Positions 38,056 through 49,697 are shown, counted from the first letter of the stretch. The stretch: DNA of 64,000 nt from an uncultured Pseudomonadota bacterium (GCA_903834465.1 CAILJB010000046.1:1-64000), one strand, 5' to 3'. Made by a program: numbers and translations. The notes: a model not told the origin generated them from the letters alone.

Positions 38056-41000
38056 TGAATTCAGCTAATAGTTTTAATCCGTCGCGGCTTTTTATTCTGC
38101 GTCCTGTGGCAACATCGCTCCTAATGATTGCGATGTTATTGATTGGTATTTTAGCTTATCGATTATTGCCAGTTTCAGCATTACCGCAAGTGGATTATCC
38201 GACCATTCAAGTGGTGACGTTATATCCAGGTGCAAGTCCTGATGTGATGACCTCGGTAATTACCGCGCCGTTAGAACGGCAATTCGGACAAATGCCAGGT
38301 CTTACGCAAATGTCATCGAGCAGTTCGGGCGGCGCGTCAGTTATTACATTGCAATTTAATTTAAATTTAGATTTGGATATTGCCGAACAAACTGTGCAAG
38401 CGGCTATCAATGCGGCAATGAATTTTTTGCCCACTGATTTGCCGCAAGCGCCCATTTATAGCAAAGTGAATCCCGCCGACACGCCGATTATGACTTTAGC
38501 GGTCAGTTCAGAATCGTTGCCCTTATTCAAAGTTGAAGATTTAGTTGATACCCGCGTGGCGCAAAAAATCGCGCAATTATCCGGTATCGGCATGGTCAGT
38601 ATTAGTGGCGGACAACGTCCCGCCGTACGAATTCAAGCGAATCATAATGCCTTAGCGGCTTATGGATTAAGTTTGGAGGACGTGCGAACGGCGATCGCGG
38701 CGGCGAATGTCAATCAACCCAAAGGGATGTTTAACGGCGCGTTGCGTTCGGCAATTATCGACAGCAACGACCAATTACGTTCGGCAAGTGAATACCGTGA
38801 TTTAATCGTAACATATCGCAATGGTGCGCCGGTAAAATTATCCGAAGTCGCCAATGTTATCGATGATGTGGAAAATAAGCGACTTGCAGCGTGGGCAAAC
38901 GAAAAATCTGCCGTCATTATCAATATCCAACGCCAACCGGGTGCAAATGTCATTGAAGTGGTCAATCGCATCAAAGAATTGCTGCCGACATTACAAGCCG
39001 CCTTGCCACTCAGTATTGAAGCTTTACCGCTGACTGATCGAACCGTCACAATTCGCGCGTCGGTACATGATGTGCAATTTGAATTATTGCTATCAGTCGC
39101 TTTGGTAGTGATGGTTATTTTCCTCTTTTTACGGAACATTCCCGCCACAATTATTCCCGCCGTTGCCGTACCATTATCGTTAATTGGCACGTTTGCCGTC
39201 ATGTATTTAGCCGATTTTAGTATCAACAATTTAACGTTGATGGCATTGACGATTGCCACGGGATTTGTAGTGGATGATGCTATTGTCGTCATTGAAAACA
39301 TTTCGCGCTATATCGAAAAAGGCGATTCACCGCTAAACGCCGCGTTAAAAGGTTCGGAGCAAATCGGTTTTACCATTATTTCACTTACTTTTTCATTGAT
39401 TGCGGTGTTGATTCCCTTGTTATTTATGAGCGATGTGGTCGGACGATTATTCCGCGAATTTGCAATTACGTTAGCCGTGGCAATTCTAATTTCAGCAATC
39501 GTATCGTTGACGCTTACGCCGATGATGTGCGCGAAATTATTGCGCTCGCACAATCTTGTTGAACCGCGAAAAGATTGGTTTGATGGCGTGATTGCCGGTT
39601 ACGGGCGAACGCTAGAATGGGTTTTACGTCATCAAATTCTCACGATGTTGGTGTTTTCAACAACCGTGGCGTTGACGGTCATGTTGTATATTTTCATTCC
39701 CAAAGGTTTTTTCCCCACGCAAGATACAGGTCTCATTCAAGGCTTTTCCGAAGCCCCGCAAAATGTGTCTTTTTCAGCGATGAGCGATTATCAACAAAAA
39801 CTGGCTAAAGAAATTTTGAAAGAACCTGCGGTTGAAAGTTTATCGTCATTCATTGGCGTAGACGGTATTAACACCACACCGAATGCAGGACGTTTTCTCA
39901 TCAATTTAAAACCGCAATCTGAACGTAACGTTACAGCGAGCGAAGTGATTGAACGACTCAAACCAAAATTAGCAGAATTGACAGGCATAAAACTGTATTT
40001 GCAACCTGTGCAAGATTTAACAATGGAAAACCGTGTCAGTCGCACGCAATATCAGTTCACTTTAGAAACAGCAGATATTGATGAATTGAATCGTTGGACG
40101 CATAAATTGGTTGAGGAATTGTCTAATCAACCCGAATTAAGGGAAGTGACCAGTGATGTGCAAGACAAAGGGCAACAAGTTTATGTGAACATCGACCGTA
40201 GCACCGCAAGTCGGCTTGGTGTTACGACTGCCGCCATTGATAACGCGCTTTATAGTGCATATGGACAACGTTTGGTATCGACGATTTTTACGCAATCGAA
40301 TCAATATCGTGTTGTGCTTGAAGTTGACCCTGCGGCGCAAATTCGCCCTGAATCGCTTAATGATTTGCGAATTCCATCGAGTAACGGCACGCAGGTGTCG
40401 TTGTCTACGATTGCTGAATTATCCGAACGCGCAACACCGCTTTCCATCAATCATCTCGACCAATTTCCTGTCGCAACATTGTCGTTTAACTTAGCTCCTG
40501 ATGCGTCATTAGGGGATGCAGTCGCAGCAATTGAGCGCGTTAAACAAGACATTGAGTTACCGTTAGGTATTCGTACCAATTATCAAGGCGCGGCATTAGC
40601 TTTTAAAGCGTCATTAGGTAACACGTTGTGGCTGATTCTGGCGGCGATTGTGACGGTTTATATTGTTTTAGGCGTTTTGTACGAAAGTTATATTCATCCA
40701 ATTACCATCATTTCCACGTTACCGTCGGCGGGCGTTGGTGCATTGCTCGCGTTAATAATTTCGAAGAATGACTTAGGTATCATCGGCATCATTGGCATTA
40801 TTTTGTTAATCGGCATCGTTAAGAAAAATGCCATCATGATGATTGATTTCGCGCTCGAAGCCGAACGCAAACAAGGCATGTTGCCAGCAGATGCGATTTT
40901 TCAGGCGTGTTTATTACGCTTTCGTCCGATTTTGATGACCACGTTAGCCGCATTATTGGGTGCGTTGCCTTTGATGCTTGGTAGTGGTGTAGGTTCAGAA

Positions 41001-41165
41001 TTACGGCATCCATTAGGCATTACGATGGTGGGCGGTTTACTGCTCAGTCAATTACTAACGCTTTACACCACGCCCGTAATTTATTTGTGGATGGACAGTT
41101 TAGCCAAACGTGTTGCTCGTGGATTAGGTTTGAATCAGCCTGAACCGTTTGAAAGTGAACGATAA
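38055..41165 (+). CDS. mdtB: MdtB-type RND multidrug pump subunit
   Basis: 1036 residues (E. coli MdtB 1040). Standard RND plan of twelve membrane helices with two large periplasmic loops. Helix 4 holds [14 protein letters not shown], the D-D proton-relay pair of the drug (HAE) subfamily, distinct from the metal pump earlier in the window. The N-terminus [12 protein letters not shown] is typical. In the MdtABC system, MdtB and MdtC form a mixed trimer; here the two genes are adjacent in the same order as E. coli. A pair of in-frame homologues by duplication is evident from near-identical C-terminal helices in the next gene. Confidence 0.93.
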   Translation: MNSANSFNPSRLFILRPVATSLLMIAMLLIGILAYRLLPVSALPQVDYPTIQVVTLYPGASPDVMTSVITAPLERQFGQMPGLTQMSSSSSGGASVITLQFNLNLDLDIAEQTVQAAINAAMNFLPTDLPQAPIYSKVNPADTPIMTLAVSSESLPLFKVEDLVDTRVAQKIAQLSGIGMVSISGGQRPAVRIQANHNALAAYGLSLEDVRTAIAAANVNQPKGMFNGALRSAIIDSNDQLRSASEYRDLIVTYRNGAPVKLSEVANVIDDVENKRLAAWANEKSAVIINIQRQPGANVIEVVNRIKELLPTLQAALPLSIEALPLTDRTVTIRASVHDVQFELLLSVALVVMVIFLFLRNIPATIIPAVAVPLSLIGTFAVMYLADFSINNLTLMALTIATGFVVDDAIVVIENISRYIEKGDSPLNAALKGSEQIGFTIISLTFSLIAVLIPLLFMSDVVGRLFREFAITLAVAILISAIVSLTLTPMMCAKLLRSHNLVEPRKDWFDGVIAGYGRTLEWVLRHQILTMLVFSTTVALTVMLYIFIPKGFFPTQDTGLIQGFSEAPQNVSFSAMSDYQQKLAKEILKEPAVESLSSFIGVDGINTTPNAGRFLINLKPQSERNVTASEVIERLKPKLAELTGIKLYLQPVQDLTMENRVSRTQYQFTLETADIDELNRWTHKLVEELSNQPELREVTSDVQDKGQQVYVNIDRSTASRLGVTTAAIDNALYSAYGQRLVSTIFTQSNQYRVVLEVDPAAQIRPESLNDLRIPSSNGTQVSLSTIAELSERATPLSINHLDQFPVATLSFNLAPDASLGDAVAAIERVKQDIELPLGIRTNYQGAALAFKASLGNTLWLILAAIVTVYIVLGVLYESYIHPITIISTLPSAGVGALLALIISKNDLGIIGIIGIILLIGIVKKNAIMMIDFALEAERKQGMLPADAIFQACLLRFRPILMTTLAALLGALPLMLGSGVGSELRHPLGITMVGGLLLSQLLTLYTTPVIYLWMDSLAKRVARGLGLNQPEPFESER

Positions 41166-41168
41166 GCT

Positions 41169-44100
41169 ATGAATTTATCGGCACTTTTTATTTATCGTCC
41201 TGTTGCGACGAGTTTATTGACGTTAGCGATTGCCTTGAGTGGTATTTTAGCGTTTTTAAATTTACCCGTTGCCTCGTTGCCGCAAGTCGATTTCCCCACG
41301 ATTACCGTGCAAGCACAATTACCTGGTGCCAGTGCAGAAACGATGGCGGCAACCGTTGCCACACCGTTAGAACGTGCATTAGGCCGCATTGCCGGTGTGT
41401 CCGAAATGACATCAAGTAGTAATTCAGGTTCAACGCGAATTACATTGCAATTTGATTTAGACCGAGACATTAACGGTGCATCGCGTGATGTACAAGCTGC
41501 TATCAATGCGGCGGCGAGTTTATTACCCAGTAATATGCCAAATCGCCCCAGTTATAAACGTGATAATCCTGCCGATGCGCCCATTATGGTTTTAGCATTA
41601 ACGTCAGATAGCATAAGTCGTGGGCAAATGTACGACATGGCATCGACAGTTTTAATGCAAAAAATTTCGCAAATTCCGGGCATTGGTCAAGTACAAATCG
41701 GCGGTGCAACGCTGCCTGCGGTGCGTGTTGAATTAAATCCGAATGCGCTCAATAAATACGACATCAGTCTTGAGGATGTCAGAATCGCGATCACCCAAAC
41801 TAACGTCAGTCGTCCTAAAGGCGTTATTGAAAATAATCAGCAACGTTGGCAAGTGCAAGCCAATGACCAAGCGCGAACAGCAGCGGATTATTTGCCGCTC
41901 ATTGTCAGTTATCGTAATGGTGCTGCCGTAAGACTTGCCGATTTAGGAAAAGTTGATGATTCGGTAGAAGATTTGCGTAATACAGGTTTGAAAGATAGCA
42001 AACCGTCTGTGGTATTGATTATTAAAAAACAACCCATGGCGAATGTATTGGAAACCGTTGACCAAATTAAAGCCTTGTTACCCGAATTAAGTGCGATGCT
42101 AGACAGCAAGATTGATTTATCGGTGGTTGTGGATAGGTCATTGTCTATTCGCGCGTCTATCGATGAAGTGGAATACAGTTTACTGATTTCGATTGCACTG
42201 GTGATTTTGGTGGTGCTGTTATTTTTACGGAATTTTCGTTCGGCTCTTATTCCCATTATTACTGTTCCCATTTCGCTCATCGGCGCGTGTACGGTGATGT
42301 ATTTTTTCAATTACAGCTTAAATAATCTGTCTGTAATGGCGTTGACGATTGCGACGGGATTTGTGGTGGACGACACGATTGTGGTGCTAGAAAACACCAG
42401 CCGTCATATTGAAAAAGGTGTGCCACCGTTTAAAGCTGCGTTACTTGCGACGAAAGAAGTGAGTTTTACCGTTCTCGCAATGAGTGTGTCACTGGTCGCC
42501 GTATTTATTCCCATTTTGTTAATGGGTGGCGTGGTTGGACGATTATTTCGAGAATTTGCCGTAACCTTATCAGCGGCGGTATTGGTCTCACTGTTAATTT
42601 CGCTGACGGTTGCGCCCATGTTGTGTGCGCGATGGTTGCACAAAGAAAGTCTGAATCATGGGCGTTTTTATTTAGGTATTGGACATATTTTTAACACCGT
42701 AGAAATGGGTTATGAACGTTCGTTACATTGGGCGATACGTCACAGCCGTATTATGATGTTAATTTTATTTGGCACGATTGGATTAAATTTTTATTTATAT
42801 GTGGCGATTGATAAAGGTTTTTTTCCAACTCAAGATGGTGGACGATTACAAGGCAGCATTCAAGCCGATCAAAGCACCTCTTTTTGGGCATTACAAAAAA
42901 AACTCTTCGAATACTCAGCGTTAATCCAACAAGACCCCGCAGTAAAAACAGTCGCGGGATTTGCCGGAAGTGACGCAAATAATGCGTCCATTTTTGTTAT
43001 CTTAAAACCGCACGATGCACGCGAGTCGATTGATAAAGTGATGGCACGTTTGCGTAAAAATTTAAATCGTATTGTGGGCGCAAAAATTTTTCTGCAACCC
43101 TCGCAAGAATTACGAATCGGCGGACGACCTTCGGCGGCAATGTATGATTTTAGTTTGCAAGCCGATGATTTAGATTTATTGCGTGAATGGACACCCAACG
43201 TTGTTAGCGCACTGTCCAAGTTGCCCGAATTAAAAGACGTGAATACCAATCAGCAAGACAAAGGTCAGCAAATTACGCTAGTGGTGAATCGAGAAATGGC
43301 GGCACGCTACGGCATTACGCAAGCCATGATTGATAGCACACTTAACGATGCGTTTGGGCAACGTCAGGTTTCTGTTATTTATAATCCACTCAATCAATAT
43401 CGCGTTGTGCTAGAACTTGCGCCTGAATATTGGCAAAGTTCCGAAACATTGAAACAACTTTATATCAGTGTGCCGGCGGCAGCTAAAGGTTCTGCCGCCC
43501 ATCAAGTACCGTTATCAAGTGTCGCTAGTTTCACGCCAACCAATACGCCGCTGACCGTGAATCATCAAGGACAATTTGCCGCTGCAACGATTTCTTTTAA
43601 TCTCCAAGAAGGCACATCACTTTCTAACGCGACGCAATTGATTGAAAAAACAATGGATGACATCGGCGCGCCAAATACTATACAAAGCAGTTTTCAAGGT
43701 TCAGCAAAAGCATTTCGAGAATCGTTGAAAAATCAGCCGTGGCTAATTTTGGCGGCATTAGTCAGTATTTATATTGTGTTAGGTGTTTTATATGAAAGTT
43801 ATATTCATCCGCTGACGATTTTATCGACATTGCCATCGGCTGGCGTGGGCGCATTACTCGCGTTAATTGTCACAGGTGGCGAGTTGGATATTATTGGCAT
43901 TATTGGCATTATTTTGTTAATTGGTATCGTGAAGAAAAATGCCATTATGATGATTGATTTCGCGCTTTCGGCGGAACGTAAACAAAATTTACCACCGGAT
44001 GAAGCCATTTTTAACGCCTGCGTGTTACGATTTAGACCCATTTTAATGACTACATTAGCCGCCTTATTTGGCGCATTGCCGTTAGCGTTTGCAACCGGTT

Positions 44101-44255
44101 ACGGCGCAGAGCTTCGTCAACCGTTGGGCATTTCCATTGTCGGCGGTTTAATTTTTAGCCAAATGCTCACGCTTTACACCACGCCGGTGGTTTATCTTTA
44201 CCTTGATCGTTTTCGATTGTGGTTTCATCGCCAATTTTTTAACCGTACCGCTTGA
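41169..44255 (+). CDS. mdtC: MdtC-type RND multidrug pump subunit
   Basis: 1028 residues (E. coli MdtC 1025), three bases after mdtB. It shows the same fold and a helix-4 motif T-G-F-V-V-D-D-T-I-V-V-L-E-N. Segments around helices 8-11 ([11 protein letters not shown] and [17 protein letters not shown]) are almost identical to mdtB, indicating ancient duplication. In E. coli MdtC is thought to bind the drug while MdtB carries protons; whether that division holds here is not shown by the sequence, since both keep the D-D pair. Confidence 0.93.
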   Translation: MNLSALFIYRPVATSLLTLAIALSGILAFLNLPVASLPQVDFPTITVQAQLPGASAETMAATVATPLERALGRIAGVSEMTSSSNSGSTRITLQFDLDRDINGASRDVQAAINAAASLLPSNMPNRPSYKRDNPADAPIMVLALTSDSISRGQMYDMASTVLMQKISQIPGIGQVQIGGATLPAVRVELNPNALNKYDISLEDVRIAITQTNVSRPKGVIENNQQRWQVQANDQARTAADYLPLIVSYRNGAAVRLADLGKVDDSVEDLRNTGLKDSKPSVVLIIKKQPMANVLETVDQIKALLPELSAMLDSKIDLSVVVDRSLSIRASIDEVEYSLLISIALVILVVLLFLRNFRSALIPIITVPISLIGACTVMYFFNYSLNNLSVMALTIATGFVVDDTIVVLENTSRHIEKGVPPFKAALLATKEVSFTVLAMSVSLVAVFIPILLMGGVVGRLFREFAVTLSAAVLVSLLISLTVAPMLCARWLHKESLNHGRFYLGIGHIFNTVEMGYERSLHWAIRHSRIMMLILFGTIGLNFYLYVAIDKGFFPTQDGGRLQGSIQADQSTSFWALQKKLFEYSALIQQDPAVKTVAGFAGSDANNASIFVILKPHDARESIDKVMARLRKNLNRIVGAKIFLQPSQELRIGGRPSAAMYDFSLQADDLDLLREWTPNVVSALSKLPELKDVNTNQQDKGQQITLVVNREMAARYGITQAMIDSTLNDAFGQRQVSVIYNPLNQYRVVLELAPEYWQSSETLKQLYISVPAAAKGSAAHQVPLSSVASFTPTNTPLTVNHQGQFAAATISFNLQEGTSLSNATQLIEKTMDDIGAPNTIQSSFQGSAKAFRESLKNQPWLILAALVSIYIVLGVLYESYIHPLTILSTLPSAGVGALLALIVTGGELDIIGIIGIILLIGIVKKNAIMMIDFALSAERKQNLPPDEAIFNACVLRFRPILMTTLAALFGALPLAFATGYGAELRQPLGISIVGGLIFSQMLTLYTTPVVYLYLDRFRLWFHRQFFNRTA

Positions 44256-44262
44256 GATTTGC

Positions 44263-45741
44263 ATGACCCTTGCCATAAAAAAAAGTTTGATTGTGACGTT
44301 GCTTGCCATGCCATTAACCGGCTGTGTGGTAGGACCTGATTACATTAAACCCCAAGCAATTATTTCCCCCGAATTCAAAGAGCTAAAAGGTTGGAAACAA
44401 ACCCAACCGCGTGATACAGCGTTGCCAAGTAATTGGTGGGAAATTTTTAATGATTCGCGACTGAATACCTTAGAAGAACAAGTCGCCACAGCAAATCAGT
44501 CAATTATTCAAGCGCAAGCGCAATACAGCCAAGCTCAACATTTAGTGCAAGCCGCGCAATCCTCTTTTTTGCCAATTTTGACGATGACGGGAACAACCAG
44601 TCGTTTCCAAGCGGCAACAGGTCAAAGTGTGGCGGTGGCAGGTGTGCGAAATTTATTTGGCAGTGCGGCGAGCGTGGCATGGGAACCCGATTTGTGGGGC
44701 AGCGTGGCGCGACAAGTCGAAGCAAATACCGGCAATGCCCAAGCCAGTGCTGCGACATTGCAAGCATTGCAACTTTCTACGCAAGCGATGTTGGCGCAAA
44801 ATTATTTTCAAATAAAAGTGTTGGATGCACAAAAAACTTTGCTCGATGAAACGACTCTCGCTTATAGCAAAACGTTAGACATTATTAAAAATCGTTACGC
44901 CGTTGGCATGGTGGCAAAAAGCGATGTCATGCAAGCGCAAACACAAGTTGAGTCCATTCGCGCTCAAGCCATCAATCTCGGTATCGCTCGCGCGAAATTA
45001 GAACACGCGATTGCGGTTTTAATTGGCAAAACGCCTGCGGAATTATCGTTAAGTCCAACGGTGTTAGAGGCAAAACCACCAGCAGTTCCCGTGAGTTTGC
45101 CCTCAGAATTGTTAGAACGTCGCCCCGATATTGCAGCGGCGGAACGTAAAATTGCAGCGGCAAATGCTCAAATCGGTGTGGCGAAAGCGGCTTACTATCC
45201 GACTTTAAATTTAGCCGCAAACAATGGTTTTCAATCTACTGACCTCAGCTCAATGTTTACAATGGCGCGGCGTTATTGGGCATTAGGCCCTGCGGGGGCG
45301 GCAATGACATTGTTTGATGGCGGTGCAAAAAATGCTCAATATAAACAAGCTATCGACGGTTTTGATGCCAGTGTAGCGGCATATCGTCAAACCGTTCTGA
45401 CGGGTTTTCAAGAAGTAGAAGACAATTTAGCCGCATTACGCATTTTAGAACAAGAAATTGACGTGCAAGACAAAGCCGTTGCCGCTGCAAATCAAGCATT
45501 ATTATTGACTATTAACCAATATCAAGCGGGAACACTGAGTTATTTAAATGTCATGACCGCACAAACGGCAACATTATCCAACCGACAAACTGCCGTATCG
45601 TTGCGGGGGGAACAATTCGCCGCAACGGTATTACTCGTTAAAGCCTTAGGGGGTGGTTGGAATGAAACATTATTGCCGACATCCGAAGAAGCTACTGGCG
45701 AAAGAAAATGGACGGATTTTTTGATATTACCGCTTGAGTAA
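44263..45741 (+). CDS. OprM/NodT-type outer-membrane efflux lipoprotein
   Basis: About 492 residues from the ATG at 44263, just after the mdtC stop; the frame open from 44203 overlaps mdtC. The signal peptide ends in a lipobox (M-P-L-T-G-C), followed by V-V-G-P-D-Y-I-K-P, the hallmark of the NodT family. Two outer-membrane efflux repeats follow, with R-R-P-D-I-A-A-A-E-R near residue 305. E. coli MdtABC borrows TolC from elsewhere, whereas here a dedicated channel closes the operon, as in pseudomonads and many other gammaproteobacteria. An intrinsic terminator follows the stop. Confidence 0.92.
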   Translation: MTLAIKKSLIVTLLAMPLTGCVVGPDYIKPQAIISPEFKELKGWKQTQPRDTALPSNWWEIFNDSRLNTLEEQVATANQSIIQAQAQYSQAQHLVQAAQSSFLPILTMTGTTSRFQAATGQSVAVAGVRNLFGSAASVAWEPDLWGSVARQVEANTGNAQASAATLQALQLSTQAMLAQNYFQIKVLDAQKTLLDETTLAYSKTLDIIKNRYAVGMVAKSDVMQAQTQVESIRAQAINLGIARAKLEHAIAVLIGKTPAELSLSPTVLEAKPPAVPVSLPSELLERRPDIAAAERKIAAANAQIGVAKAAYYPTLNLAANNGFQSTDLSSMFTMARRYWALGPAGAAMTLFDGGAKNAQYKQAIDGFDASVAAYRQTVLTGFQEVEDNLAALRILEQEIDVQDKAVAAANQALLLTINQYQAGTLSYLNVMTAQTATLSNRQTAVSLRGEQFAATVLLVKALGGGWNETLLPTSEEATGERKWTDFLILPLE

Positions 45742-45758
45742 AAATTACTTCAAAACAG

Positions 45759-45790
45759 CCCAACCATTTTTATGATTGTTGGGATTTTTT
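45759..45790 (+). terminator. intrinsic terminator of the mdt operon
   Basis: CCCAAC (45759-45764) pairs with GTTGGG (45778-45783), directly followed by A and six T residues. It lies 18 bases after the stop of the outer-membrane channel gene and just before the convergent HNH gene's stop, so it may work on both transcripts, though the minus-strand T-run is weak. Confidence 0.8.
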
Positions 45791-45794
45791 CAAT

Positions 45795-46457
45795 TCAACC
45801 AAAATGCGCTTCTCTATGACAATTCGGACATAACGCAATGGCATTTTCAACAGAATCGTCGCCATCGTCAGCCAATCGAATAATGTGATGAACTTCTAAA
45901 TAAGGCGTGTTGTCTTTTTTTCTATTAAATGGCGCAGGCTTTTTACATTCTTCACAAATGCCGTCTGCCCTTTCAAGAACTTCAGCGACAACATCGGGAT
46001 TTCTTTTAAAAGTGACTGATGTTGTCGTTATTTTTTCAGGTTTCTTCAGGGTATTTTTCAATCTTTTTTGTCGTTCAGCAGAATTAGATTGTTTTGATTT
46101 TTCAACGGCTGATTCAAATTCATTTTGAACATGAGATGATGAAAGTAAATGTAATTCTTTTCTTTTTAAGTATTCTCTGGCTAATCCATGTGCATAAATC
46201 TTATTTCCAGCTCCCAACCCTGCTTTATGCAAAACATCATCAACCGAAATAGAATTCTTGTTAATCTTACTAAGATCATCTATTAACGCTGAAATTTTTT
46301 GATAATTCACTCGATGAAAATTACCACTACTTATCACTTTTATCCGAACTAATCGGTTATCAATTTTTGCTATTTCAAAACTACTTCGACCGCCACCTGT
46401 GCTAACAACATCACCAATAGAAAAGTATTTTTCGATTTCTTGTTTATCAATTGCCAT
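45795..46457 (-). CDS. HNH endonuclease family protein
   Basis: 220 residues. The C-terminal 60 hold a complete zinc-supported HNH module: C-E-E-C, then L-E-V-H-H-I-I, N-A-I-A-L-C-P-N-C-H-R-E-A-H. The N-terminal 100 residues are not recognised (F-E-I-A-K-I-D-N-R-L-V-R-I-K-V-I), and a Lys/Ser-rich linker joins them. Such proteins occur as restriction-like or phage-defence nucleases and as housekeeping genes of unknown use; nothing nearby indicates which. A hairpin lying between it and htpG ends the htpG transcript, so it probably has its own promoter. Confidence 0.8.
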   Translation of the reverse strand: MAIDKQEIEKYFSIGDVVSTGGGRSSFEIAKIDNRLVRIKVISSGNFHRVNYQKISALIDDLSKINKNSISVDDVLHKAGLGAGNKIYAHGLAREYLKRKELHLLSSSHVQNEFESAVEKSKQSNSAERQKRLKNTLKKPEKITTTSVTFKRNPDVVAEVLERADGICEECKKPAPFNRKKDNTPYLEVHHIIRLADDGDDSVENAIALCPNCHREAHFG

Positions 46458-46482
46458 TTTAATTACCTAAAGTTCAAATAAT

Positions 46483-46508
46483 AAAAAAGGCCAGATTTCT
46501 CCAGCCTT
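46483..46508 (-). terminator. intrinsic terminator of htpG
   Basis: On the minus strand AAGGC (46508-46504) pairs with GCCTT (46491-46487) across a 12-base loop and runs into TTTT with further T/A residues. It lies about 30 bases after the htpG stop codon. The stem is short, so efficiency may be moderate. Confidence 0.6.
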
Positions 46509-46537
46509 CTTTTTCTATCTCGAATTAGCGTTGAAAA

Positions 46538-48472
46538 TTATTTCAACAAGCCTTGCAACAAACCGTTCAATTTATGAACAAACGCTGCGGGGTCGTCTAA
46601 ATGTCCGCCTTCGCTCAAAATCGCTTGGTCAAACAAAATTTGCGTTAAATCGGCAAAACGCGCGTCATCTTGCTCAACTTTCAAACGTTGTACAAGTCCG
46701 TGGTCAGGATTGATTTCGAAAATCGGTTTTTTACCCATTCCCATACCACCCAGAGCTTGCCCAGCATCTTTTAAAATACGTTCCATGTGCAAACTCATTC
46801 CGTAAACATCTGCCACCAAACACGCTGGCGATTCTGTCAAACGATGACTTAATTTAACTTCGCTGACTTTTTCGCCCAACACGTCTTTAATTTGCTTAAT
46901 CACCGATTCAAAGTCTTTATTAACTTCTTCTTGCGCGGCTTTTTCTTCTTCGGTTTCAGTTTTACCTAAATCCAAATCGCCTTTGGCAACCGATTGTAAA
47001 TGTTTGCCGTCGAATTCATCTAAATGCGACACGAGCCATTCGTCGATACGGTCAGAAAGCAATAACACTTCAATGCCTTTTTTGCGGAAAATTTCCAAAT
47101 GCGGGCTATTTTTCGCCGCCGAATAACTTTCAGCCGTGACGTAATAAATATTAGTTTGCCCTTCTTGCATACGGCTGACGTAATCTTCTAGCGTCACATC
47201 TTGTTTATCAGAATCGTTATGTGTTGATGCAAAACGGAATAATTTGGCAACACGTTCTTTGTTCGCATTGTCTTCAATCGGAGCCTCTTTTAACACTACG
47301 CCAAATTGTGACCAGAAAGTGGCGTATTTTTCAGACTCATCTTTTGCCAAATTTTCGAGCATGCCCAACACTTTTTTCACTGCACCCGATTTGATGGTGT
47401 TGATTTGTTTGCCTTGTTGCAAAATTTCGCGTGACACGTTGAGCGGCAACGAATTTGAATCAATAATCCCGCGAATAAAACGTAAATAACGCGGCATCAA
47501 TTGTTCCGCATCGTCCATAATGAAAACTTTACGAACATAGAGTTTTACGCCATGTTTTGCGTCTTTATCCCACATATCAAACGGCGCACGGCTTGGCACA
47601 TAAAGCAATAACGTAAATTCGTTTGTGCCTTCGACTTTGCTGTGAACGTGCGTTAAAGGGTCTTGGAAATCGTGGGCGACGTGTTTATAAAATTCGGTGT
47701 AATTTTCGTCAGAAATTTCCTGACGCGCTTTTGTCCAAAGAGCTGACGCGCTGTTAATGGTTTCTTCGACAATTTCAGGCACTTGTTTTGCCATTTCTTC
47801 GTCTTCTTCATCACCAAACGACGGTTGCACTTCTTTATCCATCACAATCGGCAATGAAATATGGTCAGAGAATTTGCGAACAATTGAACGCAATTTCCAA
47901 CCGTCTAATAATTCGTCTTCACCTTCTTTCAAATGCAATACGATTTCCGTGCCGCGCGTCGCTTTTTCAACAACTTCGATGGTGTAATCGCCCTCGCCTG
48001 CTGATTCCCAGCGTGTCGCTTCGGTTGAACCTGCTTTGCGTGTGGTCAAAGTCACTTTGTCCGCAACGATAAAGGCTGAATAAAAACCTACGCCGAATTG
48101 TCCGATTAACTCGCTGTCTTTGGCTTGTTCGCCGGTTAAGGCTTCAAAGAATTGTTTTGTGCCAGATTTTGCAATTGTGCCGATGTGTTCTTGCACTTCA
48201 GCGCGGGTCATACCGATACCGTTATCGATAATCGTCAAGGTGCGTTTGTCTTTGTCGAACTCTAAACGGATTTTTAATTCGCCGTCGCCATCGTACAAAC
48301 CATCGTTTGATAAGGCTTCAAAACGCAATTTATCCGCTGCGTCAGACGCATTTGAAATCAATTCGCGCAAGAAAATTTCTTTATTGCTATAGAGCGAGTG
48401 AATCATCAAATGCAATAAATGTTTTACTTCGGTTTGAAAGCCTAAGGTTTCTTTTTGTGTTGCTGTAGTCAC
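46538..48472 (-). CDS. htpG: molecular chaperone HtpG (Hsp90)
   Basis: 644 residues, slightly longer than E. coli HtpG (624). ATP-dependent dimeric chaperone of the cytoplasm. The N-terminal GHKL ATPase domain has [18 protein letters not shown] (catalytic Glu), D-N-G-I-G-M and [10 protein letters not shown]. The middle domain follows with [15 protein letters not shown], then the dimerisation domain. There is an acidic insertion near residue 225 (D-E-E-D-E-E). GTG start at 48472 with AAAGGA seven bases upstream. A sigma-32-like promoter is visible upstream, and a terminator follows. Confidence 0.97.
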   Translation of the reverse strand: MTTATQKETLGFQTEVKHLLHLMIHSLYSNKEIFLRELISNASDAADKLRFEALSNDGLYDGDGELKIRLEFDKDKRTLTIIDNGIGMTRAEVQEHIGTIAKSGTKQFFEALTGEQAKDSELIGQFGVGFYSAFIVADKVTLTTRKAGSTEATRWESAGEGDYTIEVVEKATRGTEIVLHLKEGEDELLDGWKLRSIVRKFSDHISLPIVMDKEVQPSFGDEEDEEMAKQVPEIVEETINSASALWTKARQEISDENYTEFYKHVAHDFQDPLTHVHSKVEGTNEFTLLLYVPSRAPFDMWDKDAKHGVKLYVRKVFIMDDAEQLMPRYLRFIRGIIDSNSLPLNVSREILQQGKQINTIKSGAVKKVLGMLENLAKDESEKYATFWSQFGVVLKEAPIEDNANKERVAKLFRFASTHNDSDKQDVTLEDYVSRMQEGQTNIYYVTAESYSAAKNSPHLEIFRKKGIEVLLLSDRIDEWLVSHLDEFDGKHLQSVAKGDLDLGKTETEEEKAAQEEVNKDFESVIKQIKDVLGEKVSEVKLSHRLTESPACLVADVYGMSLHMERILKDAGQALGGMGMGKKPIFEINPDHGLVQRLKVEQDDARFADLTQILFDQAILSEGGHLDDPAAFVHKLNGLLQGLLK

Positions 48473-48525
48473 TGTTTTTTCCTTTGTTTGAAAAGTAACG
48501 TTAAAAAATGAATCAGCAACGATTT

Positions 48526-48549
48526 ATGGGCGAGTTTATTTTTTTCAAG
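48526..48549 (-). promoter_or_regulatory. sigma-32-like heat-shock promoter of htpG
   Basis: Reading the minus strand, CTTGAA (48549-48544), 13 bases, then CCCAT (48530-48526). This matches the heat-shock sigma factor consensus (CTTGAA, 13-15 bases, CCCCAT). It lies about 54 bases before the GTG start of htpG, a classic heat-shock gene. Confidence 0.7.
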
Positions 48550-48608
48550 CATCACGTTCTGATGCCAACGACTAAAAATTTCAAAAATGTCAGTTACAAC
48601 ATGAAAAA

Positions 48609-49475
48609 CTATTTAGATTTATCTATTTCACCAGTTTTAAATGAGCTAAACATTTTTTCCTGTGCATCTTTGTCTTGTTTTTCCCACATTTTTTTCTTGT
48701 CGATGGCTTGCTTTTTTGCCTTTGTAATTTGTTCGGGAGTCATATCTTGTTCGAGATTAGCAAGCTGTGTTTTAACTCCGTTTTTAAATTCTGATTGCCT
48801 ATGTAATTGTAATAAATACCACATATAAGCAGTTACATAATCGTTAGGGACACCATTACCTTCCTGATACATAAGACCAAGACGGTATCTTGCCGAAGAA
48901 TCATAATCACAGTAAGAACAATCGGCAGCTTCTATGTACCATTTCAAAGCCTTATCGTAATCCAAAGGAACACCTTTACCCTCTTCATACATAAGACCTA
49001 AAATGTACTTTGAGTGATTTCTACCTTTGGAAGCGTTACACATGTCATGTGCCTCAGTATAATTGCCCATGCTATAGTATTTTTCACAAAGTATTTCTTG
49101 AGCAGATACATTACCTTGATTGGCGGCTTTGCGACACCACGTCTCTTTTTCACTTTCTGGTAAATTGAAATCATTACTAAACATACAAAGATGATATTGC
49201 CCCTCGACATTACCTTGTTCGGCAGATTTTAATGCCCATTTAAACCTATTCGCATTATCTTTTTCATAGACCATAAAATATTTAACCATTTCATTTTGAG
49301 CTTCAGCATTTCCAAGTTCAGCTGACACTCTGTCAATAATAGTACCTATAGCCGACATGGTATTACAGAGATCACATTCTTCTATTTGTTCATGATGATT
49401 AAACTCACTGATATAAGCACGATAATGAAAGAAAAGAGGCAAAAACAGTAATATGATGGCAGCAATTATTTTCAT
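48609..49475 (-). CDS. Sel1-repeat protein with signal anchor
   Basis: 288 residues. A hydrophobic N-terminus (K-I-I-A-A-I-I-L-L-F-L-P-L-F-F) is a signal peptide or membrane anchor, so the rest is probably periplasmic. It contains five or six Sel1-like repeats, clearest at I-L-G-L-M-Y-E-E-G-K-G-V-P-L-D-Y and R-L-G-L-M-Y-Q-E-G-N-G-V-P-N-D-Y. Cysteines are numerous (about ten) and may form disulfides. The C-terminal 60 residues are Lys/Gln-rich. Sel1 proteins act as adaptors in envelope signalling; no partner is seen. It is related only by repeat type to the small Sel1 gene near 11300. Confidence 0.75.
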   Translation of the reverse strand: MKIIAAIILLFLPLFFHYRAYISEFNHHEQIEECDLCNTMSAIGTIIDRVSAELGNAEAQNEMVKYFMVYEKDNANRFKWALKSAEQGNVEGQYHLCMFSNDFNLPESEKETWCRKAANQGNVSAQEILCEKYYSMGNYTEAHDMCNASKGRNHSKYILGLMYEEGKGVPLDYDKALKWYIEAADCSYCDYDSSARYRLGLMYQEGNGVPNDYVTAYMWYLLQLHRQSEFKNGVKTQLANLEQDMTPEQITKAKKQAIDKKKMWEKQDKDAQEKMFSSFKTGEIDKSK

Positions 49476-49697
49476 GGTTTATTTACCATATAAGATTTAT
49501 GAGATGGTTCGCATCTTACGAGATTTTAAAATTTATGTAAAACACCCTATTACAACTCAGTTTTACTCCGTTTCATTTCTCCGGCAACGCATTCACAATT
49601 TCACTAAAATTTGCTGCGTTATCTAGCGTTTTGCTATTAAATTTTCTGAACAACTGATTGGTTATTTAACTTTAAAAACGCCGTTACACCAAACCAT

